Source: Sinorhizobium sp. 8-89
Lineage (GTDB): Bacteria; Pseudomonadota; Alphaproteobacteria; Rhizobiales; Rhizobiaceae
Length of the DNA stretch: 64,000 nucleotides
Direction of reading: 5' to 3'
Assembly: GCF_030124325.1 (NCBI RefSeq)
Contig: NZ_JASKLR010000002.1
Coordinates: 48,023 to 112,022, forward strand
Shown piece by piece: positions 22,860 to 32,142 of this stretch. The first letter of the stretch is position 1. Every line of letters begins with the position of its first letter. A model generated the notes under the pieces. That model searched no databases. It was given only the letters and a program-made list of their open reading frames with translations, and was not told the origin of the DNA. A program made the translations under genes and the position numbers.

Positions 22860-25160
22860 ATGGCCGCCAACGACGATCAAGCTCGCCTGCTGGTGAGCAT
22901 AGAAGCGACACAGGCCAAATTTGAAAAGCAGTTGGCGGCCATTGCTAAGCGAGCCGGTGATACGGCAGGCGGAATCGAGCGGAACTTCAAGCGCGCCAAC
23001 GACAACGCGGCGAGCAGTTTTTCATCGTCTGGAGCCAAGATCACTCAATCGCTTGGCGCGCAGAAGGCCGCCGCTCAGCAGCTTTCGTTTCAGCTAAACG
23101 ACATCGCGACGCAGCTTGGCTCTGGAACGTCCCCGTTTCGAGTTCTTGCACAGCAGGGCGGCCAGGTCGTCCAAGCGTTGAATCAGGCAGGCGGCGCCGC
23201 TGGCGCGGTGCGGGCAATAGGCTCTGCATTCGGGCAGATACTTAACCCTATCGGCATTGCAACGATTGCTATCGGTACGCTCGCCGCTGCCGCTTATGAA
23301 TACTTCTCGGCAACAGAGGACGACGGCGAGAAGGCCAACAAGACGCTTGAGGAGCATCGGGGTAAGATTAAGGCGGCGCTTGAGGCGTGGGGCACGTCCG
23401 CTCCGCAGGCGCTGGTTGACTACAACGCTGAACTGGACCGAATCGCAGAATTCAACGCGAAGCAGGCAGGTCTTAAGGATGCGCTTGATCAGGTAACGCA
23501 GCCTCTGAAGGACGCGCTGTCTGACATCGAATTCGGCGTTACAGACGTTCAGCAGTCGCTGATCGACCTTGGCAAGCTGGATGCAGCTAGGGGTATTCAG
23601 GACGATTTTGATGCCCTGAAAAAGGCGATCGAAAGCAACGAGGACGCTACTGAGGAAGCAGCGAGACTGCTGAATTCGCTCGGTACGGCTGCCGAGGCGT
23701 CCGGGGGAGTGCTTGCGCGCAACCTGACTGCCGCGCTGGAATCCCTCAGCAAAAAAATGGCCGAGGTTAGCGAGCGCGCAGGTGCGCTTCGCGGAAACCT
23801 TCAAAGCTTGCAAGATCCTGCGCGCAACGCAGTCAACGCGATTCCTCTTCCTTCGATCGGCGGATCGGTCACGTCTGGCGCTGGCGTTTTCAACCCCTCC
23901 CAGACTCAGATTGAGATGGCCGAGGAGGCGAAGAGGGCGGCGGAACAGGCCGCCAGAGAGGCCGAACGCGAAGCTACGCAGGCGGCCAGAGAGGCGGCCA
24001 GAGAGGCGACCCGAGCGGCCAAGGAAGCCGCCGACAAGCTCACCCGCGCCATCACAACTCAGTCCGCGGTCGCGGTAGATGCTGCAGCCACACTTCTTGG
24101 CCAGAACGAAACAGCAAACAGAGGGAACATCAATGCCTTCTTGAAGGCTGGTGGCGTTGACCTTGATGCTGCGACAACCGCTTGGTGCGCTGCCTTCGTC
24201 AATTCCGCATTGGCGCAGGTCGGGGTTGCCGGCACTGGAAGCAATGTCGCCACTAGTTTTGCAAACTGGGGCGTGAGTGTCGACCCGTCGCAGGTTATGC
24301 GCGGCGACGTTCTCTTGGATTCCAACGGCGCTGCCGCTGGACAGACTGGCGGCCACGTTGGCCTTGCGACTGGCATGGTGCGCTTTCAGGAGGGCATTCT
24401 GCAGTTGCAGATGCTTTCCGGTAACGCATCCAACAGCGTGCAGGAAGATTGGATTAACGCCAGCGATGTTATTGCGAGGCGCGCATCCGAGGCCATGCAG
24501 CTACCTGCCGGTGCCCTTGACCACATCGGCCAGTCAAGCGACCAGGCAAAAGCTCGCGTCCAGGAACTAGGACAGCAATATGAGCAGTTCGGCCAGATCG
24601 CCTCAACGGCTCTAAACGGGATCGCAACGGCTCTTGCGGACGGGAAACTTGAGGGCAAAGAGCTTCTTCAGATACTTATGCAAGTCGTGCAGCAGCTTCT
24701 CACGATGCCATCGGCCGGAGGCGGTCTGTTCGGCGGGCTCGGCGGGGGCGGGGGCGGCTTTGGCGGTATTCTGTCGGGGATTCTCGGGTCGATTTTCCAC
24801 GACGGCGGTGTAGCTGGTGGACCCGCGCCGCAGCGTATGGTCTCGCCTTCTACGTTCTCTGGCGCCAAGCGCTACCACACAGGCGGTGTGGCTGGCCTTA
24901 TGCCTGGAGAAGTGCCTGCGATTCTGCAACGCGGTGAGGTTGTCTTGCCGCGTGGCACGAAGATGGGCGGGCAGCAAGGCGTTCAGGTTTCTGTCGGCGT
25001 TAGCGTCGACGACGACGGCAAGTTGCAGGCTTACGTAAAAGAGGTGAGCCAGCAGGAGGTGAGTGCTGCGGCGCCGAAAATTGTATCGGCGGCCAACCAG
25101 CAGGCACCTGCTGCGGTCGCGGCGCATCAGCGGACCAAGGGCGGAGCGGAGTGGCGTTAA
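22860..25160 (+). CDS. Tape measure protein with embedded peptidoglycan peptidase-like domain
   Basis: 766 residues. The N-terminus (about 1-130) has alternating Ala/Gln helices, hydrophobic segments lie near 115-145, and an Ala/Glu/Arg coiled helix spans about 353-395. A cysteine-peptidase-like insert follows: WCAAFVNSALAQVGVAGTGS with Cys443 and TGGHVGLATG with His499, matching the TIGR02594/NlpC-like arrangement. The C-terminal part has Gly-rich linkers and HDGGVAGGPAPQRMVSP. It sets tail length and, with the insert, could locally open the cell wall during DNA entry. Confidence 0.9.
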   Translation: MAANDDQARLLVSIEATQAKFEKQLAAIAKRAGDTAGGIERNFKRANDNAASSFSSSGAKITQSLGAQKAAAQQLSFQLNDIATQLGSGTSPFRVLAQQGGQVVQALNQAGGAAGAVRAIGSAFGQILNPIGIATIAIGTLAAAAYEYFSATEDDGEKANKTLEEHRGKIKAALEAWGTSAPQALVDYNAELDRIAEFNAKQAGLKDALDQVTQPLKDALSDIEFGVTDVQQSLIDLGKLDAARGIQDDFDALKKAIESNEDATEEAARLLNSLGTAAEASGGVLARNLTAALESLSKKMAEVSERAGALRGNLQSLQDPARNAVNAIPLPSIGGSVTSGAGVFNPSQTQIEMAEEAKRAAEQAAREAEREATQAAREAAREATRAAKEAADKLTRAITTQSAVAVDAAATLLGQNETANRGNINAFLKAGGVDLDAATTAWCAAFVNSALAQVGVAGTGSNVATSFANWGVSVDPSQVMRGDVLLDSNGAAAGQTGGHVGLATGMVRFQEGILQLQMLSGNASNSVQEDWINASDVIARRASEAMQLPAGALDHIGQSSDQAKARVQELGQQYEQFGQIASTALNGIATALADGKLEGKELLQILMQVVQQLLTMPSAGGGLFGGLGGGGGGFGGILSGILGSIFHDGGVAGGPAPQRMVSPSTFSGAKRYHTGGVAGLMPGEVPAILQRGEVVLPRGTKMGGQQGVQVSVGVSVDDDGKLQAYVKEVSQQEVSAAAPKIVSAANQQAPAAVAAHQRTKGGAEWR

Positions 25161-25868
25161 ATGGCTGAAATCATTCAATGGCCCATCTGCGTTCTTCGCC
25201 CGCAACAGGCCAGCGCGAACCTTGTTCCGTTCTCGCGTAGCGGCGGAAGAACGCTCGGCGGTGTGGAGCCATCGACCAGAACAGATCTCGGCTACTGGGC
25301 GATCGACTATGGCAACATCGTCGTATCGAACAAAAACCGCGACCAGTGGCAAGCCTGGCAAGCCATTCGGCAAAAACTCGGCGGCCGCTCCGGTCTGATA
25401 GCGGTTCGCGTTCGCTCCAGCCTGTCAGCCCCGTACGTCTCCGGCAAATTCGAGCCTGTCATTGATACGGAACACAGCGACGATTCGCCGTTCGACGACG
25501 AGACGCCATACGTTCAGGGCGCCATTTCGGTCGTCACCGACGGCGTGACGGCGGTGGGCGCAACGTCGATCCGACTGCGCATCATCAACGCCGACGCCAA
25601 CCTTGTGGGCGTGCGGTTTTCGTATAACCACGCTCTTTACGAGACTGGACCCGTCACCAGCGTGGATGGGGACATCTGGACCGTGCCGATCTCGCCTTCG
25701 GTGCGTGAGCTTATTCCTGCCGGCGCCGATCTCGAGTTCGACCAGCCGACATGCCTCTGCCACCTGGCGGAGGATCGCGGCATGGACATCGACCAGAACG
25801 CGGTGGGCAAGTTTTCGCTGCCTTCGGTGAGTTTCGTAGAGGCGGTGGATTACTGGTCGAATTTGTAG
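25161..25868 (+). CDS. Distal tail protein candidate
   Basis: 235 residues. MAEIIQWPICVLRPQQASAN, PFSRSGGRTLGGVEPSTRTD, and GRSGLIAVRVRSSLSAPYVS suggest a beta-rich protein like those found directly after the tape measure in siphoviruses, where the distal tail ring is encoded. No specific Pfam family was recognised. It is followed by a short run of tandem GTAG repeats before the next gene. Confidence 0.6.
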   Translation: MAEIIQWPICVLRPQQASANLVPFSRSGGRTLGGVEPSTRTDLGYWAIDYGNIVVSNKNRDQWQAWQAIRQKLGGRSGLIAVRVRSSLSAPYVSGKFEPVIDTEHSDDSPFDDETPYVQGAISVVTDGVTAVGATSIRLRIINADANLVGVRFSYNHALYETGPVTSVDGDIWTVPISPSVRELIPAGADLEFDQPTCLCHLAEDRGMDIDQNAVGKFSLPSVSFVEAVDYWSNL

Positions 25869-25898
25869 CCGCCAGTAGCAGTCTGTAGCAATCTGTAG
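25865..25898 (+). repeat. Four GTAG units at a 10-bp period
   Basis: GTAG occurs at 25865, 25875, 25885 and 25895, with partly repeated sequence between (GTAGCAGTCT, GTAGCAATCT). It covers the stop codon of the distal tail gene and reaches the ribosome-binding region of the next. Confidence 0.6.
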
Positions 25899-25905
25899 AG
25901 GCAAC

Positions 25906-26478
25906 ATGGCAATTAAATCGTTGCGCATCCTCTGCGACATTGAGTTGCCAGAGGAGACAATCCGCGTTTGGGATGGCTCGGGCGGCCCGTTCATTGACCT
26001 TGACGGCAACAGGTATCGGCCAGCGCAGTTCACAGAGGACGCGCTGCAGTCGATCGAGGCGGCCATCAACGGCGAGGCATACACGCTGGCGCTATCGCTC
26101 ATTTCGGTGACGCAATCCGCCGCGGATAGCATCTGGGATTACGACGAAACGACGAGCGTGCAGGGCTCTCCGTTCGTTCTCAAACTGCAGTTCATGGACG
26201 ACACCGAGCAGCCCGATGGCGACCCAATCGTCGTGTTTACCGGAGAAATCGACAACCTCGACGTTGCCGACGAATCCAGCGCCGATGGCATTAAGTCGGT
26301 CGTCAACCTTGAAGTCACGAACCTCTTCACACTGCGCACCGTAACGAATGGCGCCGTTCTGTCGGACGTCGACCAGCGGGCACGATCAGCGGTTCTAAAC
26401 CCGTCGGCGGCAGACGATCAGTTCTGCAAGCGCGTGCCGCTGATGCGTGACGCCACCATCAAGTGGCCCAATTGGTAG
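25906..26478 (+). CDS. Phage tail-tip region protein
   Basis: 190 residues. LCDIELPEETIRVWDGSGGP, then FIDLDGNRYRPAQFTEDALQ and AAINGEAYTLALSLISVT resemble the baseplate/tail-hub proteins that precede NlpC-like genes in alphaproteobacterial siphoviruses (analogous to DUF2163 neighbours). The last 16 bases overlap the following gene, whose GTG start lies inside this frame. Its exact role is uncertain. Confidence 0.6.
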   Translation: MAIKSLRILCDIELPEETIRVWDGSGGPFIDLDGNRYRPAQFTEDALQSIEAAINGEAYTLALSLISVTQSAADSIWDYDETTSVQGSPFVLKLQFMDDTEQPDGDPIVVFTGEIDNLDVADESSADGIKSVVNLEVTNLFTLRTVTNGAVLSDVDQRARSAVLNPSAADDQFCKRVPLMRDATIKWPNW

Positions 26479-26876
26479 CTGGCGCTAACGCTCTTGCTGC
26501 TTTCCTCGCCGACAACAACACTCGCCCTTGGCAGCCCGGCCACGTCGACTGCTGCATGGTTCTCGCTGACTGGGCTATTTGGCTCGGCCACGCGGATCCA
26601 GCTACCCACCTGCGCGGCACGTACGACAGCGACGAAGGCTTCCGCGCCATCATAGCGGCCCACCAGGGCGCCGTTCCGCTGGTGGCAGCCTGCGTAGCCA
26701 ACATCAAAGGCAAGCTCGTCCAGCGGCCCGCACGCGGCGCCCTCGGCGTCATCGGCAGCACATCTAACATTCATCGGCAGTTCGGCGCGATCCACGACGG
26801 CGAAGGCTGGCTCGTCCGCATGCACGGCGGATTCGGTCGCATGACGGCGCGAACGCTAGCGGCTTGGACAATCTGA
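26463..26876 (+). CDS. DUF6950-like tail peptidase-position protein
   Basis: 137 residues from GTG 26463, overlapping the previous gene by 16 bases. WQPGHVDCCMVLADWAIWLG, then HADPATHLRGTYDSDEGFRA match the DUF6950 pattern (GxxDCxxxxAxxxxxxxGxDPxxxxRGxY). This family occupies the place of the NlpC/P60-like tail-tip peptidase before the host-specificity gene. The Asp-Cys-Cys could include a nucleophile, and IHDGEGWLVRMHGGFG supplies a His. Enzyme activity is inferred only. Confidence 0.75.
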   Translation: MAQLVAGANALAAFLADNNTRPWQPGHVDCCMVLADWAIWLGHADPATHLRGTYDSDEGFRAIIAAHQGAVPLVAACVANIKGKLVQRPARGALGVIGSTSNIHRQFGAIHDGEGWLVRMHGGFGRMTARTLAAWTI

Positions 26877-26888
26877 CAGGGGGCAAGC

Positions 26889-28997
26889 TTGCCTGGCATT
26901 ATCGACAGCATTGCGCTGATCGTGTCGTCTTTGGCGACTACGACCTTCGCCGCGAACGCTCTTTATCTCGGCACGTACGCGGCAATTACGGCGGGCTTGA
27001 CGCTGGGTGCCTCCTTCATTCAGGGTGCCTTCGCCTCAAAGCCGGAAGTGCCGAAGCCCGACGACGGCAGCTATAACCTCAAGCAGAGCGTGCCGTCGCT
27101 CCCGTATGTGCTCGGCCGTGTGAAGAAGGGCAGCGACTACGTTTTTCTAGAGGAAACGTCGGGAACCGCCCACCACATCATGGTCTGGGCGGGACATCGG
27201 ATTCACCAATTTGTGCAGCATTACCTGCACGACGACAAGGTAACGCTCAATGTTGATGGCGGCGTCACCGATCCCGGCCACTACGATAAGGACGGCGTCA
27301 GCTTCGTTCACATAAAGACGAAACTCGGCCTGAATGCCGAGACTGCCTATTCGGAAGTCGTCACGGCATTCCCGACGATTTGGAATAACAACTGCCGCGG
27401 CGACGGGCTCGCGTCCGTCTACATGCGGGTGAGCACTGTTGATCAGAAAGACTTCCTCGACGTCTTCCCCAACCAAATGCCGGAGCATTCGGCGGTCGGC
27501 GACGGCGCGCTACTCTACGACCCGCGCAAGGATAGCACGCAAGGCGGCTCCGGGGCGCATCGCTATACCAACCCGAACACTTGGGAGTTCTCCAAGAATC
27601 TGGCGCTGATGCGGCTTTGGCACCTTTGCCATCCAGTCGGCGGCAAGATGTCCTATGAGAACATGTATCTGCCGGATTGGCAGAACGCGGCCGACGTCTG
27701 CGACGAAAACGTGACGAACCGCACTGGCGGCACTGAGAAGCGCTATCACGGCGGCTTCTGGTTCCGCGCCAGCAACGATCCGATCGAAGTCGGGCGCATC
27801 ATGGACGAGGCGGCTGAGCTTGTCGTCTACGAGCGCGCCGACGGCAAGATTGGAGTGCATGCCGGCGAGTTCGTGACGCCGGATGTGCGTTTGACTGCCG
27901 AGGCGATTTACAGCATCCGCGTCGACAAGAACAAGCGGCGCGCCAACACGGTGCTCGGCGTGCGAGGCCGGTACGTCAACACGGCGAAGGACTACATCAC
28001 CGAGGACGCCGCGATCTACGGCGACCCTTATGCCGTGGTCGACGACAATACGGAGCGCACGCGGACTTTCGAGAACGCGGCAATCCAGAGCCACAACCAC
28101 TGCCAGCGCAAGCAGAAACTCACCTTCGTCAGGGCGAACGCGCGCAAGGTGTCGGTGGTCGCCGACTCTACAGCCGACGGCGCTCGAGACATTCCTTACC
28201 GGCGTTTCGTGACGGTTCATTACCCCAGCCGGGGATTGGCGGAAGCGACGATCGAGATCACGTCCAGCGTGACGATCGACCTGCGCAACATGCGCATTTC
28301 GTTCTCGGGCATTCTGGTGAACTCGAGCCTCTACGACTTCAACGCCGCCACGGAAGAAGGCGAGCCAGGCGAATCCGTTGAGCCATTACCCGATTCTGGC
28401 GTGCCTGTGCCGGTCGACTTTGCTGCGACGATCCAAACGGAAGTCGTTTCGGGCGGCGCTACGGCGGCATTCATCAACGCGACGTGGGACTTCGTCGACG
28501 ACACTCTGACTTACGAGCTCGAATACGACCGCACCAGTGGCTCGACGGGCGTGCAGTCGGTGTTCTCGCAGGCTGGCGACACGCAAGTGCGCTCCGGCTA
28601 TCTGGTCGATGGCGAAGAATACAAGGTTCGCCTGCGCGCGTGGGGTGGCGGCACCAAGTCAGAGTGGACGGACTACATCTTCCTGACCGCTACGGCGGAT
28701 CCGGTTGCGCCGGGTGCAGTTGTATCTGTCTCGGTGACGCCGGCAGCAGGGCAAGCAACGTTTCAATGGACCGCGCCGAACAGCGCTAACTACTACGCCT
28801 GCCGAATCTACATCAACACCACGAACGACTTGGGAACAGCCACGCTCGCAGCGACCGAATACGGGCCGCCGAGCGCGACTGACTTACGTGTCGTCACGTC
28901 ACTCGCGGCCGGCACCTACTACGGCTGGCTGCGGTCGATCAATCCGTCTGGCGTGCCGGGTACGGCGGTCGCGACTGGATCGTTCGTCGTGACGTAA
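26889..28997 (+). CDS. Tail tip / host-specificity (gpJ-like) protein
   Basis: 702 residues from TTG 26889 with AGGGGG upstream. The hydrophobic beginning (PGIIDSIALIVSSLATTTFA, then GLTLGASFIQGAFASKP) is typical of rhizobial siphovirus tip proteins. VPSLPYVLGRVKKGSDYVFL leads into the hub domain, and GGFWFRASNDPIEVGRIMDE gives the gpJ-type middle region. The C-terminal part after about residue 500 contains one or two FN3-like beta-sandwich repeats (VDGEEYKVRLRAWGGGTKSE). It anchors the central fibre and recognises the host surface. Confidence 0.8.
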   Translation: MPGIIDSIALIVSSLATTTFAANALYLGTYAAITAGLTLGASFIQGAFASKPEVPKPDDGSYNLKQSVPSLPYVLGRVKKGSDYVFLEETSGTAHHIMVWAGHRIHQFVQHYLHDDKVTLNVDGGVTDPGHYDKDGVSFVHIKTKLGLNAETAYSEVVTAFPTIWNNNCRGDGLASVYMRVSTVDQKDFLDVFPNQMPEHSAVGDGALLYDPRKDSTQGGSGAHRYTNPNTWEFSKNLALMRLWHLCHPVGGKMSYENMYLPDWQNAADVCDENVTNRTGGTEKRYHGGFWFRASNDPIEVGRIMDEAAELVVYERADGKIGVHAGEFVTPDVRLTAEAIYSIRVDKNKRRANTVLGVRGRYVNTAKDYITEDAAIYGDPYAVVDDNTERTRTFENAAIQSHNHCQRKQKLTFVRANARKVSVVADSTADGARDIPYRRFVTVHYPSRGLAEATIEITSSVTIDLRNMRISFSGILVNSSLYDFNAATEEGEPGESVEPLPDSGVPVPVDFAATIQTEVVSGGATAAFINATWDFVDDTLTYELEYDRTSGSTGVQSVFSQAGDTQVRSGYLVDGEEYKVRLRAWGGGTKSEWTDYIFLTATADPVAPGAVVSVSVTPAAGQATFQWTAPNSANYYACRIYINTTNDLGTATLAATEYGPPSATDLRVVTSLAAGTYYGWLRSINPSGVPGTAVATGSFVVT

Positions 28998-29042
28998 CGG
29001 CCTGACGTAACGTCCTGAAATAGCAACAACAATCGAGTTTTC

Positions 29043-29074
29043 AGCCCTGGCTAGCGCCGGGGCTTTTCTTTTTT
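29043..29074 (+). terminator. Terminator-like hairpin ahead of the tailspike gene
   Basis: AGCCCTGGC (29043-29051), loop TAGC, GCCGGGGCT (29056-29064), then TTTCTTTTTT. The nine-base stem has one G-U pair and a long U-run. The tailspike ribosome-binding site CGGAGA follows within 10 bases. Confidence 0.8.
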
Positions 29075-29086
29075 CACGGAGAAAGC

Positions 29087-32074
29087 ATGGCCATCACCGC
29101 AGCAGAGGTTTGGCGCGACTACGAAACCGATGGCGTGCCGTCTTCGGGGTCGCACAAAGTTAAGAAGAGCGATACCCGCTCTTGGGGCGCTTGGGTTGAG
29201 GGGATTATCACGGCCTTCACCGCCAATGGCGGCCTGATCTATTCCAGCAAGGCGGCGATGGACGCCGACTTGGCGCACGGTGCCAACTCTTCGGCCTGGG
29301 TTATCGGAGACGCCACAGTCGCCAACAACGGCATCTATCGGAAGATCGGCGCTTCTGGCGCAGGCTCGTGGACGCGGGTCGCTGACTTACCATTCTCCTT
29401 TATCATCGCGTCTGATGCCGGCGCTGGCACCGCGAACGCGATTCAGGCGACGACTTCGATTCCGGTTTCGGGATCTGCGCTTGTCTGGATGAACATCTTT
29501 GAGGCGAACACGGCCTCTCCGGTCACGGTTTCGTTCAACGGTGGCGCGGCACTCACGATCAAGACGAATAGCGGAAGCGACGTTGCAGCGGGCGGGCTGA
29601 CTGCCGGCATGATCGTCATGGGCATCGTTTCTGGCAGCACGTTCCGGCTTGTCAGCGATCAGGCTTCCGCGGCTGTTGTCGCAGCTGCTGAGGCGGCCAA
29701 GACTGTCGCTGAAGCGTCGCGTCTGTGGGCGAATATGTGGGCCGAGCAGTCGACTGGCTCTGCCGTCTCGTCAAATCTCTATCTGCGCTCGCAGGAGATC
29801 GACAACGCATCGTGGACAAAGACTAACGCGACTGTCACCGCAAACGCTGTTGCCGCTCCGGATGGCACAACGACGGCTGATAAGCTTGTCGAGACCACTA
29901 CGGCTAGTGTCGAACATTCCATTCGTCAGACGGCGGCCATCAGCGTGTCGGCTAGCACGCAATACACCAGAAGTGGGTGGTTTAAGGCGGCAGAGCGGAA
30001 CTTAGTCCGTCTTCGATTCGCAACGAATATCGGGTTTGTCACAGACGCATATTTCGACGTCGCCACAGGCGTTATTCGTGACACAGCAGGCGTGTCGCTA
30101 GGCGCGGAAGTTGTGGAAGCGAGTCGTCGCGCCAAAATTACCTATTGGGGCAACGGGTGGTATCGCTGTGAATTGACGGCGACGACTCAGGCCGGTGCAA
30201 CCATCATGTCTGGTGGTGAATTCTACCCCCTGCAAGGAACCACGGTAGGCGTAGTCTCCTATACCGGCGACGGTGTTTCCGGCGTCTATGCGTGGGGTCT
30301 GCAGTTCGAGCAAGCGCCGTTCGCGAGTGTTTACACGCCGACGACGTCCGCCGCTGTCAGCATGTATTCCGCGAAGCACTACGCAGCAGCCGCAGAAGGC
30401 GTGGGCGTAGCGGTCGCCGTCTGGCCGAGCGGCACGCTCCGCACGATGAAGGCTCGGGCCACGGATACGTACTGCATCCTTGACGCCCCTGGCTCTGCCG
30501 ATCCCACTGGCGTGAACGACAGCACCTCAGCTTTCGAGGCGATGATCGCCGGTGGCGTCAAATGCGAGGTCACCGCCGGCTCATTTCTGCTGACACGGAA
30601 GTTGGTCGTTCCAGACGGCGTGGAGCTTGTCGGGCAAGGCAGAGGCTATGAATTTGCCCACAAGACCAAGCTGCTTTTTGCCGGAACTGGCACGAAAGAG
30701 CATGCCATCGCGGGCGCGACGGCGACCACTGTCGCCAACCCTGACGCAGGAGCTCCGTATCTCGCAGACAGCGGAACGCGCGGTAATAATTACTCAACGC
30801 TGGATCTGACTCCGAACTTTAGCGCCGCGGTCATCCTCGGCAAGGCTTCCGGCCTCAAGGGGCTTGGAATTTACCCTAACTTCAATGGTGTCGCGGGCTA
30901 CAGCGGATCTGACGGCGCTCTATCCGATAATTGGGACGTTGGCGTGTGGGCGCGTAATGCCGATTGGTGGAACATCGAGGACTGCAACGTCATCGGCCAC
31001 TGGCGAAAGGCGGCGCTTCTTATATCGGCGCACGAAATCGGCGATGGCAAGGTGCCGTCTTGCGAGCTTGGCCACGCTATCCGTTCGCACTTCCAAGGCT
31101 TCCGAGGCGTCGCCATCCGCACCGCTGAGACGGTGGTGGGCGACAACTACGGCTTCGCCGGAACTGACTTTGTCAACTGCCTCATCAAGAGCCTTTGGCA
31201 TCAGTCGAAGCATCTTGCGACATCGAGTTTCTTGTCGACGCCGTTCTCGTCGCCATCCGGTTGCATGGAAATAGCCGGCGATATTATGCGCGGCGTTCAG
31301 TTCCTAAACTGTACGTTCATGGGTCGTGACGACATCGCGATATTCTTCGGTAAGTGCTCGGAAATCAAATTTGAGGGCTGCTATGAAGAGGGCAAGTCGA
31401 TCAATGTGAATGGAGCGTGGCTAGCCAATAGTGACGCCATGCGCATGGTCGCTATCAGTGATGCCGGAGCTATTGATTTCGGGTTGAATAACTCGAAATA
31501 CGTTGTCGATTTCGCTCCGGCGCAGACCCGCGACTCATCGTTGGCCGGAAAGCGGTACACGGCGGCAGGGGCGTTCAATCCTGCCCACCATTTTGACGGT
31601 GATTACAGTCGACGCATCTTCGCCAGCTACATCGGCTACAGGATGCGCAAGAGTACCGACCAGTATCGATTCGAGGATGAGAATGGCGTGGGGCAAGTCG
31701 CCATCGATGCTGCCGGAAAGGTTCAGGCGAACCTACTGTTCGCCGGGACAATCACCATTGCCGACGATGCGGCGGTCAGTATCACGACGCCAAAGAACGG
31801 CGGTCAGTGCGTCATCACGTGCTGCGGATCGACAGAGAACGGCAATTTTCCGGACCCTCTGCGCTCAGGTACCGTCTTCTACGACGTAGGGACGGCGACA
31901 CTCAGTGCCACCAAGTTCAGCGCTGCCGGCACGAACTTTCTCGCCGTGAATACGGATGTAACCGGAACAACTGGTACGGATGGCAACGTCACTGTCGGGG
32001 TGGTTGCCGGAAATATTCGCATTGAGAACAGGGCGGGATCATCTCAGGTGTTCCGTTATGCATTCCTCGGTTGA
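29087..32074 (+). CDS. Tail fibre/tailspike with carbohydrate-binding and beta-helix domains
   Basis: 995 residues. The first about 200 residues are the virion-attachment part (WGAWVEGIITAFTANGGLIY and a Gly/Ala region). About 225-425 has the jelly-roll pattern of phage fibre-associated carbohydrate-binding domains (EIDNASWTKTNATVTANAVA and SASTQYTRSGWFKAAERNLV). From about 465 the pattern is a right-handed parallel beta-helix (VPDGVELVGQGRGYEFAHKT; RSHFQGFRGVAIRTAETVVG; GVQFLNCTFMGRDDIAIFFG). It probably binds, and may degrade, rhizobial surface polysaccharide; catalytic acidic residues cannot be fixed by eye. Confidence 0.8.
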   Translation: MAITAAEVWRDYETDGVPSSGSHKVKKSDTRSWGAWVEGIITAFTANGGLIYSSKAAMDADLAHGANSSAWVIGDATVANNGIYRKIGASGAGSWTRVADLPFSFIIASDAGAGTANAIQATTSIPVSGSALVWMNIFEANTASPVTVSFNGGAALTIKTNSGSDVAAGGLTAGMIVMGIVSGSTFRLVSDQASAAVVAAAEAAKTVAEASRLWANMWAEQSTGSAVSSNLYLRSQEIDNASWTKTNATVTANAVAAPDGTTTADKLVETTTASVEHSIRQTAAISVSASTQYTRSGWFKAAERNLVRLRFATNIGFVTDAYFDVATGVIRDTAGVSLGAEVVEASRRAKITYWGNGWYRCELTATTQAGATIMSGGEFYPLQGTTVGVVSYTGDGVSGVYAWGLQFEQAPFASVYTPTTSAAVSMYSAKHYAAAAEGVGVAVAVWPSGTLRTMKARATDTYCILDAPGSADPTGVNDSTSAFEAMIAGGVKCEVTAGSFLLTRKLVVPDGVELVGQGRGYEFAHKTKLLFAGTGTKEHAIAGATATTVANPDAGAPYLADSGTRGNNYSTLDLTPNFSAAVILGKASGLKGLGIYPNFNGVAGYSGSDGALSDNWDVGVWARNADWWNIEDCNVIGHWRKAALLISAHEIGDGKVPSCELGHAIRSHFQGFRGVAIRTAETVVGDNYGFAGTDFVNCLIKSLWHQSKHLATSSFLSTPFSSPSGCMEIAGDIMRGVQFLNCTFMGRDDIAIFFGKCSEIKFEGCYEEGKSINVNGAWLANSDAMRMVAISDAGAIDFGLNNSKYVVDFAPAQTRDSSLAGKRYTAAGAFNPAHHFDGDYSRRIFASYIGYRMRKSTDQYRFEDENGVGQVAIDAAGKVQANLLFAGTITIADDAAVSITTPKNGGQCVITCCGSTENGNFPDPLRSGTVFYDVGTATLSATKFSAAGTNFLAVNTDVTGTTGTDGNVTVGVVAGNIRIENRAGSSQVFRYAFLG

Positions 32075-32142
32075 TCTCTTGCCAACAGGCCGCGGTTTAT
32101 GGCCGCGCGCCCTTCCTTCATGGCAACCACAATGGTCTACCT

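Noticed and set aside
23094-24356. 420-codon minus-strand frame in the tape-measure gene
   Set aside because: Cys/Arg/Leu-rich antisense shadow without start or family.
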